Assembly (NCBI RefSeq): GCF_000759835.1 | Contig: NZ_BBNB01000004.1 | Span: forward strand, 62,001-126,000 | Direction: 5' to 3' | Length of the DNA stretch: 64,000 nucleotides | DNA from: Citrobacter sedlakii NBRC 105722 | GTDB lineage: Bacteria > Pseudomonadota > Gammaproteobacteria > Enterobacterales > Enterobacteriaceae | Shown: positions 49,392 through 63,464 of the stretch, one piece after another | Numbering within the stretch: position 1 is the first letter of the stretch | Layout of the letters: the number at the start of each line of letters is the position of its first letter | Program-made: the position numbers and the translations under genes | Notes under the pieces: generated by a model | What the model was told of the DNA's origin: nothing | Databases searched by the model: none | The model's input: only the letters and a program-made list of their open reading frames with translations

Positions 49392-50204
49392 TTAATTCAG
49401 CACAAACTTTTCAATTGCGTATGCCACGCCGTCTTCCAGATTGGATTTGGTGACAAAGTTGGCGATCTCTTTCACCGACGGTATAGCGTTGTCCATCGCC
49501 ACGCCCATACCAGCGTATTCAATCATGGCGATATCATTTTCCTGATCGCCAATCGCCATAATCTCTTCCGGCTTGATCTCCAGCGCATCGGCCAGCGACT
49601 TCACGCCGGTGCCTTTATTGACGCGTTTATCCAGGATTTCGAGGAAGTACGGCGCACTTTTCAGTACCGTGTACTTCTCTTTCACCTCTGCCGGAATGCG
49701 GGAAATGGCTTTATCGAGGATCGCGGGCTCGTCAATCATCATCACTTTCAGGAACTGGGTTGCCGGGTCCATTTTTTCCGCTTCACAGAACACCAGCGGA
49801 ATGGTCGCAACGTAGGACTCATGCACGGTGTAATAACTTATGTCACGGTTGGCGGTATATAACGTGTTGCGATCCAGGGCGTGAAAGTGTGAACCCACTT
49901 CGCGGGAGAGGTTTTCCAGGTAACGGTAATCGTCGTAGCTTAGCGCTGTTTGCGCAACAGTACTGCCATCGCCAGCTTTCTGCACCAGCGCGCCGTTATA
50001 CGTGATGCAGTAGTCGCCAGGCTGTTCCATATGGAGTTCTTTCAGGTAGCTGTGTACACCAGCATAGGGACGACCGGTGGTTAACACTACGTTGACCCCC
50101 TTTTCCCGGGCAGCGGCAATCGCGTTTTTTACCGCAGGCGAAATGGTGTGATCGGGCAGCAGAAGGGTGCCATCCATATCGATAGCAATGAGTTTGATAG
50201 CCAT
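49392..50204 (-). CDS. yidA: HAD-superfamily sugar phosphatase YidA
   Basis: 270-aa Cof-type HAD phosphatase. Motif I is AIDMDGTLL (nucleophile Asp at about residue 9), motif II TTGRPY, motif IV GDQENDIAMIEYAG. E. coli YidA hydrolyses sugar phosphates such as erythrose-4-phosphate. It stands alone downstream of gyrB; K-12's yidB between them is absent here. Confidence 0.95.
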   Translation of the reverse strand: MAIKLIAIDMDGTLLLPDHTISPAVKNAIAAAREKGVNVVLTTGRPYAGVHSYLKELHMEQPGDYCITYNGALVQKAGDGSTVAQTALSYDDYRYLENLSREVGSHFHALDRNTLYTANRDISYYTVHESYVATIPLVFCEAEKMDPATQFLKVMMIDEPAILDKAISRIPAEVKEKYTVLKSAPYFLEILDKRVNKGTGVKSLADALEIKPEEIMAIGDQENDIAMIEYAGMGVAMDNAIPSVKEIANFVTKSNLEDGVAYAIEKFVLN

Positions 50205-50281
50205 GAATTCCCCGCATTAAATGAGTCCTGACTCATGCTAACGCGATTCCGCTCAAAAAACAGCTATCAAAAGGAGGATTG

Positions 50282-50305
50282 AAAGGGGAAACGGATTTCC
50301 CCTTT
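50282..50305 (-). terminator. terminator of gyrB
   Basis: AAAGGGGAAA and TTTCCCCTTT form a perfect 10-bp stem around four bases, about 10 bp past the gyrB stop. The T tract is short. Confidence 0.75.
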
Positions 50306-50315
50306 TGTGGTCCGA

Positions 50316-53832
<3,517 letters not shown>

Positions 53833-53979
53833 ATCAGGGTTTCTTCGGGCCAGGGCGTAATCGGCGCAGCCAGTTTCAACGCGGACTGCGCACAAACCCT
53901 GAAGCGTACACGAAGTACGTGACAGGGGCGAGCACAGCCCAGGTTGATAATGGCAAGCAAGATAGCCCGATATTTTTCA
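53833..53979. other. 147-bp spacer between dnaN and recF
   Basis: In E. coli K-12, as I recall, dnaN and recF abut or overlap; here 147 bp separate them. The spacer holds an interrupted inverted repeat, CCCTG-aag-CGTAC-acgaa-GTACG-tga-CAGGG (53897-53927). It has no ORF of note. It may be a short dispersed repeat inserted within the operon. Confidence 0.6.
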
Positions 53980-55080
53980 CTAAAGTCTCATAGGCATGAC
54001 GACGTATGCCGCGCTTTGTGATGCGGCATCTTCAATCTGTACGCTGGAGACGGAGTCGGTCAGCATAATGCGCACGGTTTCACACTTCAGCGCATTCAGC
54101 ACATCCAACACGTAGCTGACGTTAAAGCCGATCTCCATTTCCGTTCCCGGATAAGTCACATCCAGAATTTCTTCTGCTTCTTCCTGTTCCGGGTTATTGG
54201 CGGTAATTTTGAGCTGGTTTTCACTCACGTACAGGCGCACGCCGCGGAACTTTTCGTTCGAGAGGATCGCCGCACGGGCAAACGCCTGCTTAAGAATATC
54301 GCAGCCGGCTTCCAGATGTTTATCCGGATTTTTCGGCAACACGCGACGGTAGTCAGGGAAGCGGCCATCCACCAGCTTGGACGTAAAGATAAAGTCGCCC
54401 ACATGAGCGCGGATGTTGTTGCTACCGATCTGCACATGCAGCGGGTTTTCGCCGCCGTCGAGCATACGCATCAGTTCAATCACGCCTTTACGCGGCACGA
54501 TCACTGAATGACTCGGCAGCGACTGGCCGATCGGCATGGAGCAGACCGCCAGACGGTGACCATCGGTCGCCACCGTACGCAGCTCTTCACCTTCAGTTTC
54601 GAACAGCATACCGTTTAAATAGTAACGCACATCCTGATGCGCCATGGAGAATTGCGTGGCCTCAATCAGACGTTTCATCGTCGCCTGCGGCAACGTGAAT
54701 TCGACCTCGCTCTGCCAGTCGTCCAGATTCGGGAAGTCGGCGGCAGGCAGGGTGGAAAGCGAAAATCGGCTGCGACCAGAGCGCACCAGCATGCGATCGC
54801 CTTCCAGTTGAACGGCGATTTCAGCGCCTTCCGGCAGGCCACGGCAAATATCAAAGAATTTGCGTGCCGGGACAGTGGTCGCGCCAGGCTCATGCGGTTG
54901 AATCAACGCAACGCGCGCCACCATTTCCATTTCAAGATCGGTACCGGTCAGCGAAAGCGTACCGTCAGCCACCTGCAGCAACAGGTTACCGAGAATCGGC
55001 AGCGTAGGACGACCGCCCAGCGGGCCGCTGACCTGCTGAAGCGGTTTTAATAAATGTTCACGTTCAACGGTAAATTTCAT
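53980..55080 (-). CDS. dnaN: DNA polymerase III beta sliding clamp
   Basis: 366 aa, the E. coli length and nearly the same sequence (MKFTVEREHLLKPLQQVSGPLGGRPTLPILGNLL start; AYVVMPMRL end). Three repeated clamp domains form a ring-shaped dimer that tethers polymerases; the hydrophobic peptide-binding cleft is formed by the last domains. It starts 4 bp after the dnaA stop. Confidence 0.98.
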   Translation of the reverse strand: MKFTVEREHLLKPLQQVSGPLGGRPTLPILGNLLLQVADGTLSLTGTDLEMEMVARVALIQPHEPGATTVPARKFFDICRGLPEGAEIAVQLEGDRMLVRSGRSRFSLSTLPAADFPNLDDWQSEVEFTLPQATMKRLIEATQFSMAHQDVRYYLNGMLFETEGEELRTVATDGHRLAVCSMPIGQSLPSHSVIVPRKGVIELMRMLDGGENPLHVQIGSNNIRAHVGDFIFTSKLVDGRFPDYRRVLPKNPDKHLEAGCDILKQAFARAAILSNEKFRGVRLYVSENQLKITANNPEQEEAEEILDVTYPGTEMEIGFNVSYVLDVLNALKCETVRIMLTDSVSSVQIEDAASQSAAYVVMPMRL

Positions 55081-55084
55081 AGCG

Positions 55085-56491
55085 TCACGAAGATAATGTT
55101 CTGATTAAATTGGAGAAATCTTCTTTAATATCATGGCTTTCTTCACGCAACTGCTCAATCTTGCGGCAGGCGTGGAGTACGGTGGTGTGGTCACGCCCGC
55201 CAAACGCGTCGCCAATCTCCGGCAGACTGTGGTTGGTAAGCTCTTTGGCCAGCGCCATCGCCATCTGACGCGGACGCGCTACCGAGCGAGAACGACGCTT
55301 GGACAGCAGATCCGCAATCTTGATTTTGTAATATTCCGCCACTGTCTTCTGAATATTGTCGATAGTGACCAGTTTTTCCTGCAACGCCAGCAGATCGCGC
55401 AGCGCTTCGCGAACGAAGTCGATGGTGATCGCCCGACCGGTAAAGTTGGCGTTAGCAATCACGCGGTTCAGCGCCCCTTCCAGCTCACGCACGTTAGAGC
55501 GCAGTCGCTTGGCAATAAAGAACGCCACTTCGCCAGGCAGACGAATGTCGTTTTCATCTGCCTTTTTCATCAGGATCGCCACGCGGGTTTCCAGTTCAGG
55601 TGGTTCGATCGCCACCGTCAACCCCCAACCAAAACGGGATTTCAAACGATCCTCGACGCCGTTGATCTCTTTAGGATAACGATCCGACGTCAAAATGATC
55701 TGCTGATTACCTTCGAGCAAGGCGTTAAAGGTGTGGAAAAATTCTTCCTGGGATCGTTCTTTATTGGCAAAGAACTGAATGTCATCGATCAGCAGCGCGT
55801 CAACGGAACGGTAGTAGCGTTTGAACTCTTCGATCGCGTTGTTTTGCAGGGCCTTCACCATGTCCTGCACAAAGCGTTCGGAGTGCATATACACGACTTT
55901 CGCGTTGGGCTTGCGCGCCATAATACCGTTTCCTACCGCGTGCAACAGGTGGGTTTTCCCCAGACCGGTGCCGCCATACAGAAATAACGGGTTATAGGCG
56001 CCGCCAGGGTTGTCCGCCACCTGACGCGCCGCCGCGCGCGCCAGCTGGTTAGATTTACCTTCGACGAAGTTATCAAACGTGTGTTTCACGTTAACGTTAG
56101 AACGGTAGGTAGGCTCAGCGGGGGCCGGTACGTTGTCCCAGCCGGGAGGCGCCGCCGCGGGTTCCTGACGCTGTGGTTGTACCTGAGCCACCTGAGCGGG
56201 CGCGGCAACATTGTTATTGACCGGCGTCTTCAGCGTCTGGGTGACCGGCTTCGTCCCGACCTCAAAGCGTAGCTGCGGGGCGTCAGCGCCGCAAAAATTA
56301 TTCAGCAGCCCATTGATATTATTGAGATACTTGTCTCTTACCCAATCGAGCACAAAACGGTTTGGCGCATACAAAGCCAGCGTGTTATCGCTCAGTTCCG
56401 CCTGCAACGGGCGTATCCACATACTGAATTCTGTGGCTGGTAACTCATCCTGCAATCGGGCAAGACACTGCTGCCAAAGCGAAAGTGACAC
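55085..56491 (-). CDS. dnaA: chromosomal replication initiator DnaA
   Basis: 468 aa from a GTG start at 56491 ([25 protein letters not shown]), preceded by GGAG at 6 nt; E. coli DnaA is 467 aa and also starts with GTG. Domain I is residues 1-90, domain II a variable Pro/Ala/Gln-rich linker, domain III the AAA+ core ([21 protein letters not shown]) and domain IV the DNA-binding HTH ([16 protein letters not shown]). The extra residue lies in the linker. First gene of dnaA-dnaN-recF-gyrB. Confidence 0.98.
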   Translation of the reverse strand: MSLSLWQQCLARLQDELPATEFSMWIRPLQAELSDNTLALYAPNRFVLDWVRDKYLNNINGLLNNFCGADAPQLRFEVGTKPVTQTLKTPVNNNVAAPAQVAQVQPQRQEPAAAPPGWDNVPAPAEPTYRSNVNVKHTFDNFVEGKSNQLARAAARQVADNPGGAYNPLFLYGGTGLGKTHLLHAVGNGIMARKPNAKVVYMHSERFVQDMVKALQNNAIEEFKRYYRSVDALLIDDIQFFANKERSQEEFFHTFNALLEGNQQIILTSDRYPKEINGVEDRLKSRFGWGLTVAIEPPELETRVAILMKKADENDIRLPGEVAFFIAKRLRSNVRELEGALNRVIANANFTGRAITIDFVREALRDLLALQEKLVTIDNIQKTVAEYYKIKIADLLSKRRSRSVARPRQMAMALAKELTNHSLPEIGDAFGGRDHTTVLHACRKIEQLREESHDIKEDFSNLIRTLSS

Positions 56492-57237
<746 letters not shown>

Positions 57238-57253
57238 TAAAGCTAACCCCTGA

Positions 57254-57613
57254 GTGGTTAAGCTCGCATTTCCCAGGGAGTTACGTTTGTTAACTCCCAA
57301 TCATTTCACATTCGTCTTCCAGCAGCCACAACGGGCTGGCACGCCGCAAATCACCATCCTCGGCCGCCTGAATTCGCTGGGGCATCCCCGTATCGGTCTT
57401 ACCGTCGCCAAGAAAAACGTTCGACGCGCCCATGAACGCAATCGGATTAAACGTCTGACGCGTGAAAGCTTTCGTCTGCGTCAGCACGAACTTCCTGCAA
57501 TGGACTTCGTGGTGGTGGCGAAAAAGGGGGTTGCCGACCTCGATAACCGTGCTCTCTCGGAAGCGTTGGAAAAATTATGGCGCCGCCACTGTCGCCTGGC
57601 TCGCGGGTCCTGA
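57254..57613 (+). CDS. rnpA: ribonuclease P protein component
   Basis: 119 aa from a GTG start, as in E. coli. The conserved RNR motif is in [14 protein letters not shown] (near residue 65); this subunit helps RnpB RNA bind pre-tRNA leaders. Its 3' end overlaps yidD by 37 bp. Confidence 0.97.
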
Positions 57614-57834
57614 TAGCCCTTATTCGGGTCTATCAACGCCTGATCAGTCCGCTGCTTGGGCCGCACTGTCGTTTCACGCCAACCTGTTCAAGCTACGGAA
57701 TTGAGGCATTGCGCAGGTTTGGAGTGATAAAAGGCAGTTGGTTGACGGTGAAACGCGTATTAAAATGCCACCCTTTACACCCTGGTGGTGACGATCCCGT
57801 CCCGCCCGGACCATTTGATACCAGAGAACACTAA
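57577..57834 (+). CDS. yidD: membrane protein insertion efficiency factor YidD
   Basis: 85-aa basic, amphipathic protein with the [20 protein letters not shown] motif and the later [13 protein letters not shown] stretch of the YidD (haemolytic domain) family. It aids YidC-dependent insertion at the inner membrane. The start lies inside rnpA; yidC begins 2 bp after its stop. Confidence 0.95.
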
Positions 57835-57836
57835 CG

Positions 57837-59483
57837 ATGGATTCGCAACGCAATCTTCTTATCATCGCTTTGCTGTTCGTGTCTTTCATGATCTGGCAAG
57901 CCTGGGAGCAGGATAAAAATCCGCAACCCCAGACCCAACAGACCACGCAGACAACGACCACCGCAGCGGGTAGCGCCGCCGACCAGGGCGTACCGGCCAG
58001 TGGCCAGGGGAAACTGATTACGGTTAAGACTGACGTGCTTGATCTGACCATTAACACCCGTGGTGGTGATGTGGAACAGGCCCTGCTGCCCGCTTACCCG
58101 AAAGAGCTCGGTTCCAGCGAACCATTCCAACTGCTGGAAACTACCCCACAGTTTATCTATCAGGCCCAGAGTGGTTTGACCGGTCGCGATGGCCCGGATA
58201 ACCCGGCTAACGGTCCGCGTCCGCTGTACAACGTTGAAAAAGACGCGTTTGTACTGGCCGACGGTCAAAACGAATTGCAGATCCCGATGACCTATACCGA
58301 CGCCGCAGGCAACACGTTTACGAAAACGTTCGTCCTGAAACGTGGCGACTATGCGGTCAACGTCAACTACAGCGTGCAGAACGCCGGCGAGAAACCGCTG
58401 GAGATCTCCACCTTTGGTCAGTTGAAGCAATCCATCAATCTGCCGTCTCATCGTGACACCGGAAGCAGCAACTTTGCGCTGCATACTTTCCGTGGCGCAG
58501 CGTACTCCACGCCGGATGAGAAGTATGAGAAATACAAATTCGACACCATTGCTGAAAACGAAAACCTGAACGTCAACGCTAAAGACGGTTGGGTCGCAAT
58601 GTTGCAACAGTATTTCGCAACGGCATGGGTTCCGCGTAACGACGGCACCAACAACTTCTATACCGCGAATCTGGGCAACGGCGTAGCGGCTATCGGCTAT
58701 AAATCTCAGCCGGTACTGGTACAGCCTGGTCAGACTGGCGCGATGACCAGCACCCTGTGGGTTGGCCCGGAAATTCAGGATAAAATGGCGGCCGTTGCAC
58801 CGCACCTGGATCTGACCGTGGATTACGGTTGGTTGTGGTTCATATCTCAACCGCTGTTCAAACTGCTGAAGTGGATCCACAGCTTCGTGGGTAACTGGGG
58901 CTTCTCGATCATCATCATCACCTTTATCGTTCGTGGCATCATGTACCCGCTGACCAAAGCGCAGTACACCTCCATGGCGAAGATGCGTATGCTGCAGCCG
59001 AAGATTCAGGCCATGCGTGAGCGTCTGGGCGACGACAAACAGCGTCAGAGCCAGGAGATGATGGCGCTGTACAAAGCTGAGAAGGTTAACCCGCTGGGCG
59101 GCTGCTTCCCGCTGCTGATCCAGATGCCTATCTTCCTGGCGTTGTACTACATGTTGATGGGTTCCGTGGAGCTGCGTCACGCGCCGTTCGCGCTGTGGAT
59201 CCATGACCTGTCCGCACAGGACCCGTACTACATCCTGCCGATCCTGATGGGCGTGACGATGTTCTTCATCCAGAAGATGTCGCCGACCACCGTGACCGAC
59301 CCGATGCAGCAGAAGATCATGACCTTTATGCCGGTCATCTTCACCGTGTTCTTCCTGTGGTTCCCGTCAGGTCTGGTGCTGTACTATATCGTCAGCAACC
59401 TGGTGACCATTATCCAGCAGCAGTTGATCTACCGTGGTCTGGAGAAGCGTGGCCTGCATAGCCGCGAAAAGAAAAAATCCTGA
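57837..59483 (+). CDS. yidC: membrane protein insertase YidC
   Basis: 548 aa, E. coli length. An N-terminal signal anchor ([17 protein letters not shown]) is followed by a large periplasmic beta-domain (about residues 60-340) and the conserved five-segment 60KD_IMP domain ([26 protein letters not shown]). The hydrophilic groove arginine lies in [10 protein letters not shown]. It inserts and folds inner-membrane proteins alone or with SecYEG. Confidence 0.98.
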   Translation: MDSQRNLLIIALLFVSFMIWQAWEQDKNPQPQTQQTTQTTTTAAGSAADQGVPASGQGKLITVKTDVLDLTINTRGGDVEQALLPAYPKELGSSEPFQLLETTPQFIYQAQSGLTGRDGPDNPANGPRPLYNVEKDAFVLADGQNELQIPMTYTDAAGNTFTKTFVLKRGDYAVNVNYSVQNAGEKPLEISTFGQLKQSINLPSHRDTGSSNFALHTFRGAAYSTPDEKYEKYKFDTIAENENLNVNAKDGWVAMLQQYFATAWVPRNDGTNNFYTANLGNGVAAIGYKSQPVLVQPGQTGAMTSTLWVGPEIQDKMAAVAPHLDLTVDYGWLWFISQPLFKLLKWIHSFVGNWGFSIIIITFIVRGIMYPLTKAQYTSMAKMRMLQPKIQAMRERLGDDKQRQSQEMMALYKAEKVNPLGGCFPLLIQMPIFLALYYMLMGSVELRHAPFALWIHDLSAQDPYYILPILMGVTMFFIQKMSPTTVTDPMQQKIMTFMPVIFTVFFLWFPSGLVLYYIVSNLVTIIQQQLIYRGLEKRGLHSREKKKS

Positions 59484-59617
59484 TTATCTTCATTCTTCAA
59501 GCCGCAGATGCGTTGGCTTCGTTAGTTCGCCCCAGTCAGTTCCTGGGGCCTCACTAACTTGCCGCCTTCCTGCAACTTGAATTATTTCGAGAATCTACGG
59601 TAAAGTTAATGCCAGAG

Positions 59618-59644
59618 AAGGCGGTCAATAGACCGCCTTTTTTA
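59618..59644 (+). terminator. terminator between yidC and mnmE
   Basis: AAGGCGGTC and GACCGCCTT pair perfectly around AATA and run into a T tract, 20 bp before mnmE. A weaker hairpin, GCCCCAG/CTGGGGC, lies at 59529-59549. Confidence 0.92.
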
Positions 59645-59663
59645 CATTTTAGAGAGAGCAATC

Positions 59664-61028
59664 ATGAGCCATAACGACACTATCGTCGCCCAGGCAACCC
59701 CACCGGGACGCGGGGGCGTCGGTATTCTGCGCATCTCCGGCCTGAAAGCACGCGAGGTTGCCGAAGCCGTTCTGGGTAAACTGCCCAAGCCGCGCTATGC
59801 CGACTATCTGCCGTTTAAGGATGCCGACGGCTCGGCGCTGGATCAGGGGATCGCCCTGTGGTTCCCCGGCCCGAACTCTTTCACGGGCGAAGACGTGCTG
59901 GAGCTACAAGGACACGGTGGCCCGGTCATTCTCGACCTGTTGTTAAAACGCATTCTGACCCTTCCTGGTCTGCGTATCGCACGTCCCGGCGAGTTTTCCG
60001 AACGTGCGTTTCTTAACGATAAGCTCGATCTGGCACAGGCAGAAGCCATTGCCGATCTGATTGACGCCAGTTCCGAACAGGCGGCACGCTCTGCGCTGAA
60101 CTCTCTTCAGGGGGCGTTTTCTACCCGCGTTAATCATCTAGTGGAAGCGCTCACTCACCTGCGTATCTACGTAGAAGCGGCCATTGACTTCCCGGATGAA
60201 GAGATCGATTTCCTGTCTGATGGCAAAATCGAAGCGCAGTTGAATGACGTTATTGCCGACCTCAACGCGGTGCGCGCCGAAGCGCGTCAGGGTAGCCTGC
60301 TGCGCGAAGGGATGAAGGTGGTCATTGCCGGACGCCCAAACGCTGGTAAATCGAGTCTCCTGAACGCGCTGGCGGGACGTGAAGCAGCGATTGTGACCGA
60401 CATTGCTGGCACCACCCGCGACGTGCTGCGCGAGCATATCCATATCGACGGCATGCCGCTGCACATCATCGACACCGCCGGTCTGCGCGATGCCAGCGAC
60501 GAGGTTGAGCGTATCGGTATCGAGCGCGCCTGGCAGGAGATCGAGCAGGCCGACCGCGTGCTGTTTATGGTGGACGGCACCACGACCGACGCCGTCGACC
60601 CGGCGGAGATCTGGCCGGACTTTATCGCCCGTCTGCCGGCCAAACTGCCGATAACTGTCGTACGTAATAAAGCGGACATTACCGGAGAGACGCTGGGCAT
60701 CAGCGAGGTGAATGGTCACTCACTGGTTCGCCTCTCTGCGCGAACCGGCGAAGGTGTAGATGTACTGCGTAACCATCTCAAGCAGAGCATGGGCTATGAC
60801 ACCAATATGGAAGGCGGCTTCCTGGCCCGTCGCCGTCATCTTCAGGCGCTGGCTGAAGCCGCAGAACATCTCCAGCAGGGCAAAAACCAGCTGCTGGGCG
60901 CCTGGGCGGGTGAACTGCTGGCGGAGGAACTGCGTCTGGCGCAGCAGGCGCTGAGTGAGATCACCGGCGAGTTTACCTCGGACGATCTGCTGGGGCGGAT
61001 TTTCTCCAGCTTCTGTATCGGCAAATAA
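59664..61028 (+). CDS. mnmE: tRNA modification GTPase MnmE (TrmE/ThdF)
   Basis: 454 aa. The N-terminal folate-binding domain, helical domain and inserted G domain ([33 protein letters not shown]) are complete, as is the C-terminal catalytic FCIGK motif with its cysteine. With MnmG it makes the cmnm5 group on U34 of several tRNAs. The last 18 bp (TTCTGTATCGGCAAATAA) match the integration target of Salmonella genomic island 1, and an integrase follows. Confidence 0.97.
   Translation: MSHNDTIVAQATPPGRGGVGILRISGLKAREVAEAVLGKLPKPRYADYLPFKDADGSALDQGIALWFPGPNSFTGEDVLELQGHGGPVILDLLLKRILTLPGLRIARPGEFSERAFLNDKLDLAQAEAIADLIDASSEQAARSALNSLQGAFSTRVNHLVEALTHLRIYVEAAIDFPDEEIDFLSDGKIEAQLNDVIADLNAVRAEARQGSLLREGMKVVIAGRPNAGKSSLLNALAGREAAIVTDIAGTTRDVLREHIHIDGMPLHIIDTAGLRDASDEVERIGIERAWQEIEQADRVLFMVDGTTTDAVDPAEIWPDFIARLPAKLPITVVRNKADITGETLGISEVNGHSLVRLSARTGEGVDVLRNHLKQSMGYDTNMEGGFLARRRHLQALAEAAEHLQQGKNQLLGAWAGELLAEELRLAQQALSEITGEFTSDDLLGRIFSSFCIGK
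61011..61028 (+). other. probable left attachment core (attL) at the mnmE 3' end
   Basis: TTCTGTATCGGCAAATAA closes mnmE. The published SGI1 core, from memory, is TTCTGTATCGGTAAGTAA; two bases differ. The integrase gene starts 320 bp later. A second copy was sought in the rest of the window and not found, so the right end is outside. Confidence 0.65.
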
Positions 61029-61062
61029 GTTTTAGTCCATCCTCATCCGTGAACGTTCACTA

Positions 61063-61095
61063 ACCCGCATTAACTGTGTGTTAATGCGGGTTTTT
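61063..61095 (+). terminator. mnmE terminator
   Basis: ACCCGCATTAA and TTAATGCGGGT form a perfect 11-bp stem with a seven-base loop, followed by four T. Confidence 0.92.
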
Positions 61096-61140
61096 ACTTT
61101 CCATACTCGTCCATAGTCGTGCGGGTTCATCCGCGATTTT

Positions 61141-61333
61141 TGTGTCCTGAATTGTGCCCATCTTTAAATTCCTCGCGTGTCATTGTTTATTTTTTGAGCT
61201 AAAAATCACATCAAATGGACACAAAAAACGGTATAAAAAACGCTCAAATCTGCCTTCTCATGGACACAGTGAAAAAGAAGGCGTTAATAATCCAATATTA
61301 AACAATCTATTAGAAAGGATGCTCATGGACACA
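61141..61333. repeat. ATGGACACA repeat array (possible integrase arm sites)
   Basis: ATGGACACA occurs three times in direct orientation at 61215-61223, 61260-61268 and 61325-61333, the last two extended to CTCATGGACACA. An inverted TGTGTCC lies at 61141-61147. The array fills the gap between the attachment core and int, where arm-binding sites are expected. Confidence 0.6.
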
Positions 61334-61348
61334 CTGTAGAGGTGAGAT

Positions 61349-62572
61349 ATGGCACTTTCAGATACCAAACTACGCGTACTTACTCCCAGAAACCGCCCCT
61401 GGCAACTTGCCGATCATGACGGGTTGGTGATTGAAGTTCTTCCCACCGGACGAAAAATCTGGCGTTTCCGCTACCGCTTTGACAACAAATCGCAAAAGAT
61501 CACGCTGGGCGAATACCCTGCTTTCTCACTTGCAGAAGCGCGGCTTTGGCGTGAAAAGTGCCGCTCAATGGTTGCCCATGGCATCAATCCCGCGCAGAAA
61601 AAGCAGGAAGAAAAACTTAAACAGAAAGACCCAACGACAGTCAAAACATTCGCCAAACGCTGGCTGACCGATATCGTTGAAAAAAGTAACCGCGATCCGC
61701 GCAACATCACTCGAGTTATCGAGAAGGACATCATTCCCATCATCGGGAAGCTGGAACTCGAAGAACTCACAACTGCCCACATTCAGGTCGTGCTCGACCG
61801 CATCAAGCAACGAGGTTCGGATCACGTCGCGCTACTGACGCGAAACGTGCTTAAACGCATGCTGGCCTATGCGATTTCCAGGGGAATCATCTTCAACAAC
61901 CCGGCAGCGGCTATCGAGGGCCGTTATATCGCACAAGCTACAAGCCGTGACGTGGCGCTAACAGCAGAAGAGATCGGCATCCTGTTACGGGGGATCTACA
62001 CCTCTAACATGAACCGACGCCACAAGCTGGCTCTGCACCTGCTGATCATCTGCATGGTGCGTAAATCAGAGATGATTGAAGCGACATGGAGTGAAGTTAA
62101 CTTCAACGCGCTGGAATGGCGTATCCCCGGCGAAAGAATGAAGGTGGATAATCCGCATATTGTTCCGCTGTCAAAGCAGGCGCTGGCGATGTTCGAAGAG
62201 CTAAAATTTCTGGCCGGAGATTCCACTTACGTCTTCCCCAGCCGAAACGACCACCGACGCCCGATCTCCAAAACAACGCTGAACTGTGCGGTACGTACGC
62301 TGGATCTGAACGTCAGGGATTTTGTTATTCATGACTTCCGGCGTACCGCCAGCACTTTGCTACATGAGCAGGGCTACAACTCAGACTGGGTGGAGAAATG
62401 CCTGGCGCATAAAATCGGCGGCGTTCGTGGTGTCTACAACCGTGCGGAGTACCTGAATCAGCGCAGGGAGATGCTTCAGTCCTGGGCGGACTTTGTTGAT
62501 GCACAGATTGAGGAGGGACGAAAGGTGGTTATCGGGAAGTTTGGGAAGGCTTATGAAATCAATACCAATTGA
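61349..62572 (+). CDS. P4-like tyrosine integrase
   Basis: 407-aa site-specific recombinase. An N-terminal DUF4102 arm-binding domain (about residues 1-90), a SAM-like core-binding domain (about 100-185) and the catalytic domain with Arg238, Lys265, His328-x-x-Arg331, His354 and nucleophile Tyr363 (GVYNRAEYLNQRR). All active-site residues are intact. Its place next to mnmE suggests it uses the mnmE 3' end as target, like SGI1. GAGGTGAG precedes the ATG. Confidence 0.93.
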   Translation: MALSDTKLRVLTPRNRPWQLADHDGLVIEVLPTGRKIWRFRYRFDNKSQKITLGEYPAFSLAEARLWREKCRSMVAHGINPAQKKQEEKLKQKDPTTVKTFAKRWLTDIVEKSNRDPRNITRVIEKDIIPIIGKLELEELTTAHIQVVLDRIKQRGSDHVALLTRNVLKRMLAYAISRGIIFNNPAAAIEGRYIAQATSRDVALTAEEIGILLRGIYTSNMNRRHKLALHLLIICMVRKSEMIEATWSEVNFNALEWRIPGERMKVDNPHIVPLSKQALAMFEELKFLAGDSTYVFPSRNDHRRPISKTTLNCAVRTLDLNVRDFVIHDFRRTASTLLHEQGYNSDWVEKCLAHKIGGVRGVYNRAEYLNQRREMLQSWADFVDAQIEEGRKVVIGKFGKAYEINTN

Positions 62573-62612
62573 CGCATCAAAATCAAATTAACAGCTTAGT
62601 AATGTATAAAGA

Positions 62613-62638
62613 ATAGTTCCGGCAAATGCCGGAACTAT
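62613..62638. terminator. hairpin between convergent int and the HTH gene
   Basis: ATAGTTCCGGC and GCCGGAACTAT form a perfect 11-bp stem closed by AAAT, 40 bp past int and 19 bp before the end of the minus-strand gene. It lacks a strong T tract on either strand. Confidence 0.75.
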
Positions 62639-62656
62639 CGATGATATAATCAATAC

Positions 62657-63220
62657 CTACGCAGCGTTCAGTTCATTCAGAATCTTAATGAACTTCTCAT
62701 CTAGCTCCCTCCACTCTTCATTACTTAACATTTTATCCTTGTAAGCATGATGAGTGAGATACAGTAAGGTTTCGGTGACTCCGCCATGTTTCTTAATTAA
62801 GCCATCTAATTTTTTCTGAGCTTTCAAGGCTTCGGTTTTAACCAAGGCTCTCCGCTTCTCCTGAAAAACTGCTTCAGGCTCAGAAAGAATCTGAGAGATA
62901 GTGTCCTTGTCCATTACATAGAATGTTTGAGTTGTTGCACTCCGCGCTGTAACCGATGTCGTAATGACATTACAGTGCTGAACAGGGATGAAGTATTTCT
63001 TCTCAAGAATCTCAATGATCGCAGGGAGCCGAGTTACTTCAAAATCAGCTGTGATATTGTTTCCAGCAGAAGTCAAACTGTCACCCCGAAGAAGTGAACA
63101 CAAAACAACAATCTGTGAATTCTTCATACGATTGAGCATCACCAAAACTGCTGGATGAGCCGAAAATTTTAACGCAAGCTCATTACGAGCGACTGCTGGA
63201 GGAATGGTCAAGTGTTCCAT
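62657..63220 (-). CDS. mobile-element protein with HTH_39-like N-terminus, unknown function
   Basis: 187 aa from the ATG at 63220 (MEHLTIPPAVARNELALKF), with AAGGTG upstream; a GTG three codons earlier is less likely. Residues about 34-105 (SQIVVLCSLLRGDSLTSAG; VTRLPAIIEILEKKYFIPVQ; TQTFYVMD) follow the layout of the phage-associated HTH_39 winged-helix family. A charged helical stretch follows (about 117-145), then an acidic C-terminus. Convergent with int. No close relative recognised; a DNA-binding role is inferred from the fold pattern only. Confidence 0.6.
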   Translation of the reverse strand: MEHLTIPPAVARNELALKFSAHPAVLVMLNRMKNSQIVVLCSLLRGDSLTSAGNNITADFEVTRLPAIIEILEKKYFIPVQHCNVITTSVTARSATTQTFYVMDKDTISQILSEPEAVFQEKRRALVKTEALKAQKKLDGLIKKHGGVTETLLYLTHHAYKDKMLSNEEWRELDEKFIKILNELNAA

Positions 63221-63342
63221 AAAAAGCACCTTATCTATTGATATATAAACAATAAGACGCAGAAGGGAACCACAGGAAACACTATTGGTAGCAGCTACGT
63301 TCGGTCAAAAAAACCAAAAAAGCTGGATACGGTGCGCGGATA

Positions 63343-63445
63343 TGCATAATATTATGCACAGCCAATTGCACGCCAAACAGTGCAACACTGGTTACTGTAG
63401 GCGGAGATCAGAAAGAGTCGCCAAACTTTAGATCTGATCTTCGCC
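63343..63445. other. non-coding block of three inverted repeats
   Basis: TGCATAATATTATGCA (63343-63358) is a perfect 16-bp palindrome. TTGCAC (63366-63371) and GTGCAA (63380-63385) form a second dyad. GGCGGAGATCAGA (63400-63412) and TCTGATCTTCGCC (63433-63445) pair at 12 of 13 positions around a 20-base loop. The last may be the terminator of the gene upstream (63465-63875); the first may be an operator for the next gene. Confidence 0.6.
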
Positions 63446-63464
63446 TTTTCCTTTTGCTGTCTTC

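Noticed and set aside
55133-55987. 284-codon plus-strand frame opposite dnaA
   Set aside because: Antisense shadow; no ribosome site or motif.
57831-59204. 457-codon open frame on the minus strand opposite yidC
   Set aside because: It lies wholly antisense to a certain gene, has no family features or ribosome site, and is explained by codon bias in yidC.
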